Shown: positions 25,150-33,634 of the stretch, piece by piece
How positions within the stretch are numbered: the stretch's first letter is position 1
Layout of the letters: each line of letters starts with the position of its first letter
Origin: Marinobacter sp050379415
Lineage (GTDB): Bacteria; Pseudomonadota; Gammaproteobacteria; Pseudomonadales; Oleiphilaceae
Direction of reading: 5' to 3'
Assembly (NCBI RefSeq): GCF_050379415.1
Contig: NZ_JBNRLS010000002.1
Coordinates: 558,001-622,000, forward strand
Length of the DNA: 64,000 nt
Notes under the pieces: generated by a model
The model's input: the letters and a program-made list of their open reading frames with translations, nothing else
The model's database searches: none
What the model was told of the DNA's origin: nothing
Position numbers and translations under genes: made by a program

Positions 25150-26736
25150 CTAATAAAGTTTCCGGTCGTCCGGGGCAGGCGGGAAATACTGGTAGAGCCA
25201 GGTTTCGGTGATGGTCTCGCCGTTCAGGCTCAGATATAGCCGCAGCTCGATCGGCTCCTCGGATTCATCCGGTACCAGGTCAAACATGGCGCGATATCCG
25301 TCGATTGCCGACAAAGGTCTCGCCGAGCTGATCTCCACCCTTCCCCGGCTGACCGAGATTTCCGGGACGATCTCAGCTTCTTCTGCCAGCATCTCCAGCG
25401 GGCCGCCCGCAAAATCGACCACAAATCTCCAGGAGAAGTACTTGCGCTCCTGCCCGACCACACCACCCAGACCGGTCCGGGTGTCCACGACCGAAGCGAG
25501 TTCATAGGGCCGCACCGGCGCTCGCTCTCCCCAATGAAGCCGGTAGGAAAAGAGATATTCCTGTCCCGCCTCCAGCGGCTGCTCCGGGTGCCAGAAGGCC
25601 ACGATGTTATCGAAGGTTTCATCGACGGTCGGAATCTCCACCAGGTCAATGCTGCCCTTACCCCAACCTTCCCGCGGCTCGACCCAGACACCGGGCCTGC
25701 GATCGTAATACACCCCATCGTCCTGGTAATGGTCGAAGTTCCGGTCGCGCTGAAGCAGGCCGAAGCCGCGGGGATCCTGATCCGCAAAGCTGCTGAATGC
25801 GAGCCGCCGGGGATTCCTCAACGGGCGCCACAACCACCCTCCGGCTCCGGTCTGCATGGCCAAACCATCGGAATCATGAATTTCCGGCCGCCAGTCGTAA
25901 TCCATCCGCTGACTGTTCTCGCCGACCTGGTACATGCTGGTCAGCGGTGCTATGCCTACACGGTCCATCTGTTTGCGCGGGTATAACGCCACTGCCACAT
26001 CCATGACCAGGTTGCGCCCGGGATCGATCGTGAATGCATAGGCTCCGGTGGTACTCGGCGAATCCAGCAATGCCCATACTCTCATCACCCGCTGGCTCTC
26101 GGCCGGCCGCTCCAGCCAGAACGCCGTGAACCTCGGGAATTCCTCTTCTTTTCCGGTCCCCGTGTCGATGGCCAGCCCCCTGGCCGACATGCCGTATTGC
26201 ATCTCGGCACCCACCGCGCGGAAATAGCTCGCGCCAAGGAAGGAAGCGACGTCCAGCTGAACGTTGGTATGGTAGTGGATCCGGAAGCCGGCAAATCCCA
26301 GGTCGGGGGGAAGGTCCCCGAGCGGCTGTTCGCCCTCATAGTCAAAGTAATCCGGATTGTAGGCCAGCTCGGTCGCCCTGCCATCCTTCACTTCATGGAT
26401 CCTGACCGGCGCCAGGAAAAACAGACCCAGGTGGAATAACTGGACCTGGAATGCCGAATCCAATTCATTCCACAACGCATGATCTTTCCGGAAGCGGATC
26501 GCCTGATAATCATCCCAGGAAATGTTTTTCAGGACGTCGGGAATCTCGCCCTCATGGTCCCTGTAGGGCTGACTGGCCAAGGCTCGCGCCTGCCCCTTGA
26601 GCCAGGCATAACTGAATGGCGTTCCGTTGGCCTCACCGCCCGCGCCCGAAGCCTCGGGCGCCGCTAATACCAGGGGCGTCAGCCCATAGCTTCCTGCCGT
26701 TGCCAGCATCGCCTTGAGCAAGGTTCTCCTGTCCAC
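25150..26736 (-). CDS. opgD: Periplasmic glucan biosynthesis protein OpgD
   Basis: A 528-residue OpgG/OpgD family protein with a twin-arginine-type leader (MDRRTLLKAMLATAG), which fits OpgD, a Tat-exported paralogue of OpgG. Family segments include FGASYFRAVGA-like FLGASYFRAVGAEMQYG, SARGLAIDTG and WRPEIHDSDGLAMQTG. The family (GH186) includes beta-1,2-glucan-acting enzymes and is required for osmoregulated periplasmic glucan size and structure. It is the last gene of the operon opgG, unknown 89-aa gene, opgH, opgD. The product acts in the periplasm. Confidence 0.9.
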   Translation of the reverse strand: MDRRTLLKAMLATAGSYGLTPLVLAAPEASGAGGEANGTPFSYAWLKGQARALASQPYRDHEGEIPDVLKNISWDDYQAIRFRKDHALWNELDSAFQVQLFHLGLFFLAPVRIHEVKDGRATELAYNPDYFDYEGEQPLGDLPPDLGFAGFRIHYHTNVQLDVASFLGASYFRAVGAEMQYGMSARGLAIDTGTGKEEEFPRFTAFWLERPAESQRVMRVWALLDSPSTTGAYAFTIDPGRNLVMDVAVALYPRKQMDRVGIAPLTSMYQVGENSQRMDYDWRPEIHDSDGLAMQTGAGGWLWRPLRNPRRLAFSSFADQDPRGFGLLQRDRNFDHYQDDGVYYDRRPGVWVEPREGWGKGSIDLVEIPTVDETFDNIVAFWHPEQPLEAGQEYLFSYRLHWGERAPVRPYELASVVDTRTGLGGVVGQERKYFSWRFVVDFAGGPLEMLAEEAEIVPEISVSRGRVEISSARPLSAIDGYRAMFDLVPDESEEPIELRLYLSLNGETITETWLYQYFPPAPDDRKLY

Positions 26737-26778
26737 AACATTCTCCTCCCGTACGGTTCCAGGGTTCTTCGTCAGAGT

Positions 26779-28896
26779 TCAGGAATCGTTTTCCTGGGCC
26801 AGGCGTTGAATGCACCGGCCCCAGTAACCAGATGGCGGCGCACACCAGGCCTTGCAGTGCAGTTCCCTGAGCGAACTTCGGTCCTGCAGCATCTGGCTGA
26901 GCTCTGCTGCCGAGAGCGCGTCCGGCCCGCTCTGAAGACACCGGCTAACGGCAGACTTGAGGTGTTCAACGCGCACAGCTAATCGATGATCCCTCGCCAG
27001 TGACCAATAAAGTCGGTTGAGGTCCGGGCTCAGAACGGCGCGATCTACCGGCCGGAGTTCGGTGTCTGATGGTGTTTGCGCACGGGTCGCCCGGGCATCC
27101 TCCAGGATTGCCAGGGGCTTTCCTTCCTCGGGAATGGCCAACAGGCGCCGCACCTTCAGGCTCTGGCCGATAGACACCCGGCTAAGCAGGACAGAGGTAG
27201 GCACCGCCAGCACCAGTGGCAAGGCAACGGGCAGGGACCACAGAAAGAACAGGCGATCCAGGGACCAGGCAAAGGCTGACCAGCCTACCCCGATGATCAT
27301 GCCCGGCAACTGGGCCCGGAGCGCCTCGGACCAGGTTGTTTCCTCGGTCCGGTTCTGCCCCGCCCATTTGAGGGAGACGTTCAACAATCCCGCAAGCACA
27401 AACCGGCTGTGGGCAAGCATCCGCAGGGGCGCAAGCAGGACAGACACGGCAATTTCGATCAGTACGCTTATGGTCAATCGAACCATGCCGCCAAAACCAT
27501 TTGCCAATCGGTGGAAAACGGCATCAACCAGGGCCAGGATTTTAGGCAGGAACAACAGCACCGCTGTACTCAGGGCCAACAGCAAAGCCCACTCCGGTCG
27601 CCACTCGGGCCAGAGGGGGAAAAGCCCTTGGTGCCCATCGGGAAAATAGTCAATCGGGGCCAGGGTCATCCGTGCCGCCTCGATGGTGGTGCAGATCAGG
27701 AACAACAGCCACAATGGGGATGCGAGATAGGCCATGATGCCGTTCAGGAAAGCCATCCGATGGGCAAACCGGAGTCCGGGCGCAGTCAGCATGATCCACA
27801 GATGCTGGAGATTGCCCTTGGCCCACCGGTTGTCCCGGACCAGCTCATCGGACAACGTCGGCGGCGACTCCTCGAAGCTCTCACCCAGCCCCGGCTCCAG
27901 CCACACCTCATACCCCGCACGCCCCATGTAGGCCGCTTCAACGAAATCATGACTCATGATCGGACCACCGAAGATGCCGGGGCCGCGCAGCTTTCTCAGG
28001 CCGCAATAACGCATGAAGGGCCGGACCCTCAGTATGGCGTTGTGCCCCCAGAAGGCCGCATCCCCCATCTGGATGGAGGCCAGCCCGGTCGCAAACAAGG
28101 GGGAATAGAAGCGGTTGGCAAATTGCTGGAGGCGGGCAAACAGGGACTGCCCGTTTATAATGTTCGGATTGGTCTGCAGAATGCCAACCCGCGGCTCGAG
28201 TTCCATAAGCCGCACCATCTTTACCAGGGTACGGGCACTGACCAGGCTGTCAGCATCAAGCACCACCATGTACTCGTAATGCCGCCCCCACCGGCGCAGA
28301 AAATCGGCCACGTTCCCGCTTTTGTAGTTCAGGTTCACGGGGCGGCGGCGATAGAACAACCTGCCCTCAGCACCCAACTCCCGGACCAGCTCGTGCCATG
28401 CCGCCTGCTCCGCGAGCCAGGTATCGGGATCGCGACTGTCCGAAAGAATGAAGAACTCAAACTGCTCGAGTTGACCACTCCGTTCAAGATCCCGATAAAC
28501 CGCTTTCAGGCCACTGAATGTCCAGTGCACCGGCTCATGATAGACCGGCATCACGATGGCAGTCCGGGCAAGGGGGACTGACTCCAACTCCCGGTCCCGG
28601 TATCGCCGTAACAACGAGTACCGGTCGCCTCCCATCAGCCGGAAGACGAACCCGAAAACCGCAACCCAGAAGCCTACGGCAATCCATGCGTAGAGCACGG
28701 CAAACAGCCCGAGTATCGCCAGTTCCAGCCACGTCCCCCCGTGGTAAGGGAGCACCCAGAGCAGGTAATAGCAGGCGACCAGGGTCTGGCCAAAAACAAG
28801 AACAATCAGAAGTGCCCGCCGAAAGGCTGCAACCAGCCGCCAGCGCGGGAAGCTTTCTGTGGTCGGAGCTTCACCGAGATCAGACATCACGGCCAT
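26779..28896 (-). CDS. opgH: Glucan glucosyltransferase OpgH
   Basis: A GT2-family inner-membrane glucosyltransferase of about 705 residues that makes the beta-1,2-linked glucan backbone from UDP-glucose. Visible are two N-terminal membrane helices (about 25-90), the GT-A entry TAIVMPVYHEP, the acidic motifs VVLDADSLVSA and GHNAILRVRPFMRYCG, and RDNRWAKGNLQHL, equivalent to (Q/R)xxRW, followed by several membrane helices. The open frame extends to 29031, but that would lie inside the 89-aa gene; ATG 28896 or 28887 is more likely, overlapping the end of that gene. Ribosome sites at both are weak, consistent with translational coupling. Confidence 0.9.
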   Translation of the reverse strand: MAVMSDLGEAPTTESFPRWRLVAAFRRALLIVLVFGQTLVACYYLLWVLPYHGGTWLELAILGLFAVLYAWIAVGFWVAVFGFVFRLMGGDRYSLLRRYRDRELESVPLARTAIVMPVYHEPVHWTFSGLKAVYRDLERSGQLEQFEFFILSDSRDPDTWLAEQAAWHELVRELGAEGRLFYRRRPVNLNYKSGNVADFLRRWGRHYEYMVVLDADSLVSARTLVKMVRLMELEPRVGILQTNPNIINGQSLFARLQQFANRFYSPLFATGLASIQMGDAAFWGHNAILRVRPFMRYCGLRKLRGPGIFGGPIMSHDFVEAAYMGRAGYEVWLEPGLGESFEESPPTLSDELVRDNRWAKGNLQHLWIMLTAPGLRFAHRMAFLNGIMAYLASPLWLLFLICTTIEAARMTLAPIDYFPDGHQGLFPLWPEWRPEWALLLALSTAVLLFLPKILALVDAVFHRLANGFGGMVRLTISVLIEIAVSVLLAPLRMLAHSRFVLAGLLNVSLKWAGQNRTEETTWSEALRAQLPGMIIGVGWSAFAWSLDRLFFLWSLPVALPLVLAVPTSVLLSRVSIGQSLKVRRLLAIPEEGKPLAILEDARATRAQTPSDTELRPVDRAVLSPDLNRLYWSLARDHRLAVRVEHLKSAVSRCLQSGPDALSAAELSQMLQDRSSLRELHCKAWCAPPSGYWGRCIQRLAQENDS

Positions 28897-29149
28897 ACCC
28901 GATACTGCCCCGGCACAGTTCTGGGGTCGCCTGCGGGGGAATCTTCTCCGGCAAATCAAAATAGTCGGGGATTCGCGCCATGACCGAATCGAGAAGCTCG
29001 TCCCCGTGCCCGTCCTCACCCGCCGAGGCAATGGACGCCTCGATCAGATGGAGGAGGGTGCGGTATCTCTCCACCGTCATTTCCACTCCCGACGCCCGGA
29101 GATACGTGAAGGCGCGGTTGAAAACGACCTGTAAGGAGATGTCCGCCAT
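28880..29149 (-). CDS. Unknown small protein between opgG and opgH
   Basis: An 89-residue acidic-to-neutral protein with no signal peptide or membrane helix: helical N-terminal part (ISLQVVFNRAFTYLRASG, then TVERYRTLLHLIEASI) and a C-terminal part with MARIPDYFDLPEKIPPQ. It starts about 25 bases after opgG and overlaps the opgH start by up to 17 bases, so it is placed to be a real operon member; codon use looks like that of the neighbours. I do not recognise the family. A cytoplasmic factor tuned to OpgH output, or a division-linked partner, is possible but unproven. Confidence 0.6.
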   Translation of the reverse strand: MADISLQVVFNRAFTYLRASGVEMTVERYRTLLHLIEASIASAGEDGHGDELLDSVMARIPDYFDLPEKIPPQATPELCRGSIGYGRDV

Positions 29150-29173
29150 GGCCTGATTCCTCCCTGAAGATAG

Positions 29174-30721
29174 TTACTGCAGCTGCTTTCTCAGCCCGGT
29201 AGCAGGGCCGAGCTGATAGGTCCAGGTTTCACTGACGGGTTTTCCGTCCGCCGAAAGGGAGCCTCGCAACGCCAGGCGCTTCCCTTCTTCCGGCCTGGCC
29301 AGCACCGACAGTCGCCAGCCATGTCTGGCTTCGATGTATTCGGCAAAATGCTCGATGATCTCGCCCTTGCCACTGACACTGACTTCACTCACTACGGCTG
29401 CATCACGATCCAGCTGATCCATGGCCCCGCCCTGGAAATCGACAATGAAGCGGTAGGCTCCTTCAACCTCGCCCCCGCCTGGCTGCCCACCGTCGCCGAC
29501 AAAAGTCCTGACAGCCTGCCCCAGCGGGTTCCCGGTGATGTCTGGTGGCCCGAACGTCAATGAGTAGGTCAGGTACCGGCTGTCTCCTGCAGCAACCTGC
29601 TGGCGGGGTTTCCAGAAGGCAACAATGTTGTCATTCACCTCGGAGTCGGTTGGAATTTCCACCAACACCACCTCACCATTACCCCAGTCTTCTCCCGGCT
29701 CGATCCACGCACTGGGCCTGAGATCATACCTGGCCTCGCTGTCCTCGAACCGTGAGAACTCCCGGTCACGCTGGATCAGGCCAAAGCCACCGAGATTCCG
29801 GACCTGGTGAAACCCCAGTTCCAGTTCTGCCGGATTCAGCACGGGGCGCCACAGCCACTCTTCAGAGTCCTGGTCATGGATGAGCAGCCCGTCGGAATCG
29901 TGAACCTGGGGCCGCCATTGCCCCCTCGGGCGCAACGTGTTTTCACCGTAGTAGAACATGGAGGTAAGCGGTGCCAGACCCAGCTGGTCAACTTCCGCTC
30001 TGAAAAACAACCGGGAGCTGACATCAAGCTTCAGCACCTCCCCGGGATGAATTTCGAAGCGGTAGGCGCCGGAGAGGCTGGGGCCATCAAGCAGCCCGTA
30101 GACCACCATGGACTCGCTGCCGGCTTTGGGTCGCTTCAGCCAGAACTCCCGGAAAACGGGGAATTCCTCACCCGAGGCCAACCCGGTATCGATCGCGATG
30201 CCACGAGCCGACAGACCAAAACTCTGCCCCGCTCCCACACCACGAAAATAACTGGCCCCACCGAAAACCAGGAACTGGTTCTGGACTTCCGCACCAGTGA
30301 GCGGATAAGTCAGCTTGAAACCCGCATAGCCAAGATCGGCCGGTACCCGCTTGGCCAGTTCCGTTGACGGAAAATCGAACAGGGTTTTATCAAAGCCGAG
30401 AGGATGAACACCTTCACGATCAATCACATTCAGGGCCACCGGGTGCCGGTAGAAGCTACCGGTGGGCATCATCATCACCCGGAACTGCGAACGCCCACCG
30501 CGCCATAGACTGGCTTCGGGCCTGAACCGGATGGACTGGTATTGCTCATAGCCGAGATTTTGCAGGAAGTCGGGCACAGGCTCAGGGGCCTGGTATTCCT
30601 TGCCCGCCAGCTCCTTTGCCTTTGCGGTTACATCATCAAACCCGAATGCGCCGGCCGGCCCCGAGAGGGCAAACAGTACGAAAGCGGTGAATGCGAACTT
30701 GAGGTTCGGGTTGCGGACCAT
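29174..30721 (-). CDS. opgG: Periplasmic glucan biosynthesis protein OpgG
   Basis: A 515-residue OpgG-family protein with a Sec signal peptide (LKFAFTAFVLFALSGPAGA). Shared family features include FGGASYFRGVGAGQSFGLSA, IAIDTGLASGEEFPVF, WRPQVHDSDGLLIHDQ and WIEPGEDWGNGEVVLVEIP. OpgG is needed for making or shaping periplasmic glucans. The start at 30721 is chosen for its AGGGAG ribosome site and signal peptide; an in-frame ATG at 30781 lacks both. It is the first gene of the glucan operon. Both OpgG and OpgD are encoded, whereas many species carry only one next to opgH. Confidence 0.92.
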   Translation of the reverse strand: MVRNPNLKFAFTAFVLFALSGPAGAFGFDDVTAKAKELAGKEYQAPEPVPDFLQNLGYEQYQSIRFRPEASLWRGGRSQFRVMMMPTGSFYRHPVALNVIDREGVHPLGFDKTLFDFPSTELAKRVPADLGYAGFKLTYPLTGAEVQNQFLVFGGASYFRGVGAGQSFGLSARGIAIDTGLASGEEFPVFREFWLKRPKAGSESMVVYGLLDGPSLSGAYRFEIHPGEVLKLDVSSRLFFRAEVDQLGLAPLTSMFYYGENTLRPRGQWRPQVHDSDGLLIHDQDSEEWLWRPVLNPAELELGFHQVRNLGGFGLIQRDREFSRFEDSEARYDLRPSAWIEPGEDWGNGEVVLVEIPTDSEVNDNIVAFWKPRQQVAAGDSRYLTYSLTFGPPDITGNPLGQAVRTFVGDGGQPGGGEVEGAYRFIVDFQGGAMDQLDRDAAVVSEVSVSGKGEIIEHFAEYIEARHGWRLSVLARPEEGKRLALRGSLSADGKPVSETWTYQLGPATGLRKQLQ

Positions 30722-30757
30722 TCTGAAAACTCCCTGTTTTCCGTCTCTTGAATGTAA

Positions 30758-30784
30758 CACTTGTGGCACAAACGGCCACAAGTG
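30758..30784. promoter_or_regulatory. 10-bp perfect inverted repeat upstream of opgG
   Basis: CACTTGTGGC (30758-30767) and GCCACAAGTG (30775-30784) flank a seven-base loop about 40 bases before the opgG start. There is no T-run, so an operator or an mRNA leader hairpin is more likely than a terminator for the upstream barrel gene. Confidence 0.4.
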
Positions 30785-30828
30785 ACATCTTCGTAACGGC
30801 TGTTTAAGGAGCCTTTGATTAAGGAGCT

Positions 30829-31980
30829 TCAGATGCCCATATGCAGGGACAGCGCAACATCCGGGGTTGAAGGCACGACCACATCGGACCGGCCGGAATC
30901 GAGCAGCCGGCCAACGGTCATATTGGCCCGGAACCTGTCTGAATTGATGTTGAAGGAAATTTCACCGGCGCTGACCGCCGTGAGTCTCTGGTCGTTATCC
31001 GTTCCATCAGGCGCCCAACCGCGCATCACCGACAGGGACAGGGAAGACTGGAAGCGCGAAGCGAAAGGCACCTGCCAGGACGGGCTCGCTGCGTTGAGCC
31101 GGAGCCATCCTCCCTCGGTGCTCGAGACTGACTGACCATTGAAGCCGGAGATCAGGGCCGACCCGCCGACGGTAATCCGTTCGGATCCGGGAAGGTCCTC
31201 CGGTGCGAACTGATACCGCCCGCCCAGATCCAGGTCCCAGTTCAGCACCTGCCTCTGCAACAGAGCTGCTAACTCGATGCGATGAAACTGCGCCCGGTCC
31301 TCCGTTTCACCATCAACATATTCCGTGCTGTGGTATTCCATCCCGCCGACAGCGGTCATGTGTGTCGAGGCCCGGAGGCCGCCGATCAGTTCTCCCGCAC
31401 TGGAGTATTTCAGGCCGATACTGGATAACTGGTGCGAGGAATCACGCACCCACTCGGATTCCTCATAGACACTCCGGGTGCTGGCGGTATGGCGTATAAC
31501 CTGGTGCATATCCAGACCGAGGAAAGATCCCAGTGACCGGGTCGCCGTTAACCGGTAAAAACTCCGGTTACCACTGGTATCTCGTTGCTGTTCCGGCTCT
31601 TTCACCACGCCCCGAAACTCGCTTTCCTCGACCTCCAGCTCCAGGTGGTTTCCGATCAGGGGCATGGCATAACGCAGGGCAAAGGACTGCTCGCCATCCC
31701 CTTCCTTGCGGGAGGCGGTATCCCGGAACCGAAGGCCCAACTCATGCCGGGACCAGATAATGCCATTGCCTGACAGTGCGAGATGGCCCGCGGAACGGTC
31801 GCTGTTCTGGCTGGAGTTGCCGGACACCTCGATCCGGTTGGAGAGATAGTCTGTCACGGAGTCGAGCATGCTCGCGGCCTGAAACATCCAGGCGCCAGCC
31901 ATGCCTCGATCCTGGGCCGCCAGCGCAATGGTGGGCAAAAACGCGCACAAAAACAGTGCAGCAATATTCAGCGCTCGCAA
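30829..31980 (-). CDS. Outer-membrane barrel protein resembling TpsB/ShlB, no POTRA domains
   Basis: A 383-residue protein with a signal peptide (LNIAALFLCAFLPTIALAA) and alternating strands throughout. The C-terminal half recalls the transporter barrel of two-partner secretion proteins (ShlB/FhaC): PGSERITVGGSALISGFNG, then STEGGWLRLNAASPSW, AVSAGEISFNI and MTVGRLLDSG. Full TpsB proteins are about 550 residues and carry POTRA domains before the barrel; these are absent here. The VRG(F/Y) motif of loop L6 reads ISGF, without arginine. It precedes opgG on the same strand by about 107 bases. Function unknown; the family call is moderate and another 16-strand barrel family is possible. Confidence 0.5.
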   Translation of the reverse strand: MRALNIAALFLCAFLPTIALAAQDRGMAGAWMFQAASMLDSVTDYLSNRIEVSGNSSQNSDRSAGHLALSGNGIIWSRHELGLRFRDTASRKEGDGEQSFALRYAMPLIGNHLELEVEESEFRGVVKEPEQQRDTSGNRSFYRLTATRSLGSFLGLDMHQVIRHTASTRSVYEESEWVRDSSHQLSSIGLKYSSAGELIGGLRASTHMTAVGGMEYHSTEYVDGETEDRAQFHRIELAALLQRQVLNWDLDLGGRYQFAPEDLPGSERITVGGSALISGFNGQSVSSTEGGWLRLNAASPSWQVPFASRFQSSLSLSVMRGWAPDGTDNDQRLTAVSAGEISFNINSDRFRANMTVGRLLDSGRSDVVVPSTPDVALSLHMGI

Positions 31981-32263
31981 ACCCGGCCCTCTCCGATAAC
32001 CCGAAAAATTACCGTTACGTTATATAAGAGAGACGGACTTTCTTACAGCCGATGTTGCCAATCTTTACAAATTTAATCCGGCAATCAGAGCGATATAAAC
32101 AAAACCTCACACATCATGTTAACAATCAGCTTGGTTACTCAACGGTAACCTACGGATTTTCATATTCATTGTTTCTATATCTGCATTTTGCCCCCTGAAT
32201 TGGGTTAAACTCGGCACACTTTGTGTTTGTACTGGATCACCCCAACTCTTAAGGATGACTGGA

Positions 32264-33100
32264 ATGATCAAGAAATGCCTGTTCCCCGTTGCCGGCTACG
32301 GCACCCGATTCCTGCCGGCCACCAAGGCCATGCCCAAGGAGATTCTCCCGGTGGTCAACAAGCCGCTGGTGCAATACGGGGTTGAGGAAGCCGCAGCCGC
32401 AGGAATCCACGAATTCGGGTTCGTCACCGGCCGGGGCAAGCGCGCCATCGAGGACCATTTCGACATCAGCTACGAGCTGGAGCACCAGATCGCGGGATCG
32501 GGCAAGGAGGATCTGCTGACCTCAATCAGGAATCTGATTGATCACAACAGCTTTGCCTTTACCCGTCAGAACGAGATGAAGGGACTGGGCCACGCCATCC
32601 TGACCGGTCGCAACCTGGTGGGGGATAATCCCTTTGCTGTGGTCCTGGCGGATGATTTCTGCCTGGGTCCGGAAGACGGCGAAGGCGTGCTCGAGCAGAT
32701 GGTGAAACTGTACAACCAGTTCCGCTGCTCTATTGTGGCAATCGAGGAAGTGCCCGAGGACGAAACTCACAAGTACGGGGTGATTGCCGGCGAATCCATG
32801 AAGGACGGACTGTTCCGGATTACCGATATGGTAGAGAAACCGGCCCCCGAGGATGCTCCGAGCAACCTCGCCATTATCGGTCGCTACATCCTGACACCGG
32901 ATATCTTCGACATCCTTGAACGCACTCCGGCGGGCAAGAATGGCGAAGTGCAGATTACCGATGCCCTGCTCGAGCAGGCAAAGAACGGTTGTGTTCTCGC
33001 CTATCAGTTCAAGGGCCGGCGCTTTGACTGCGGCAGCATCGACGGGTTCGTCGAAGCCACCAACTACGTCTACGAGAACATCTACAAGAAGAAAAAATAA
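32264..33100 (+). CDS. galU: UTP-glucose-1-phosphate uridylyltransferase GalU
   Basis: A 278-residue nucleotidyltransferase making UDP-glucose from UTP and glucose-1-phosphate. The signature PVAGYGTRFLPATKAMPKE is at residues 8-26, and further conserved parts are FVTGRGKRAIEDHFD, VVLADDFCLG and MVEKPAPEDAPSNLAIIGRY. The start at 32264 has AAGGA eight bases before it; the ATG at 32255 lies directly on that ribosome site and is unlikely. It is divergent from the barrel gene and stands alone; UDP-glucose feeds OpgH and, through Ugd (end of window), UDP-glucuronate for the exopolysaccharide. Confidence 0.95.
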   Translation: MIKKCLFPVAGYGTRFLPATKAMPKEILPVVNKPLVQYGVEEAAAAGIHEFGFVTGRGKRAIEDHFDISYELEHQIAGSGKEDLLTSIRNLIDHNSFAFTRQNEMKGLGHAILTGRNLVGDNPFAVVLADDFCLGPEDGEGVLEQMVKLYNQFRCSIVAIEEVPEDETHKYGVIAGESMKDGLFRITDMVEKPAPEDAPSNLAIIGRYILTPDIFDILERTPAGKNGEVQITDALLEQAKNGCVLAYQFKGRRFDCGSIDGFVEATNYVYENIYKKKK

Positions 33101-33115
33101 GGCGGATTCGGGACC

Positions 33116-33559
33116 TCAACGTCCCAGCAGCTGAAACACCATGCGCCGGTTTTCCGTGGAAGTCCTGCGGAACCGGCGCAGCAGCTCGCTTTCCTCGTCC
33201 GTCAGCTGGATGCGCTCGAGTTCCTGCTCCAGCTCCTTCAACGCCACCGAAAGATCATCACTGTTACTGAATGCCAGGCCAGGCAATTCCAGCTGGCCAC
33301 CCTCGCCCTGGACTTCCAGATCCAGCAAGTGCTCCAGCGGTGTCTCGGTCTTAAGGCACAGGTCCAACAACTCGACCACGCCCGGGTAACCTCGCTGGCG
33401 GGCATCCGTGGCTTCCCAGCTGATTACCCTCGCCTCGTCCACACCACACATTTCGGCCACATCCCAGCAGGACAGCCGGCCCTGCTCCCGGAGCTGTCGC
33501 AGCCGACGGTTGAACGATTGAAGGTACCGCACATCATCCCCCACATTGCCAGCGCACAC
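33116..33559 (-). CDS. Helix-turn-helix-like protein, function unknown
   Basis: A 147-residue protein whose first half resembles an Xre-type helix-turn-helix (RRLRQLREQGRLSCWDVAEM, then CGVDEARVISWEATD) and whose C-terminal half is helical and acidic with ALKELEQELERIQLTDEESE. It ends convergently with galU, 16 bases apart. Codon use is like that of core genes, and a GC-rich composition contrasts with the AT-rich orphan on its other side. A transcription factor is plausible, but no target is evident and the ATG at 33559 is not preceded by a strong ribosome site. Confidence 0.6.
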   Translation of the reverse strand: MCAGNVGDDVRYLQSFNRRLRQLREQGRLSCWDVAEMCGVDEARVISWEATDARQRGYPGVVELLDLCLKTETPLEHLLDLEVQGEGGQLELPGLAFSNSDDLSVALKELEQELERIQLTDEESELLRRFRRTSTENRRMVFQLLGR

Positions 33560-33634
33560 ACTTAATTTTTTTCACAGTATCAAGTACTTTGTTTCCAAAC
33601 CACTAAAACTTACCAAAAGGTTGAAAGCAAAAAA

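Noticed and set aside
27409..28581. 390-codon plus-strand frame opposite opgH
   Set aside because: Gln/His/Pro-rich shadow; opgH has all GT2 motifs on the other strand.
33109..33124. GGGAC-CTCAAC-GTCCC hairpin between galU and the HTH-like gene as a terminator
   Set aside because: Only five base pairs, no T-run, and it extends into the 3' end of the HTH-like gene.
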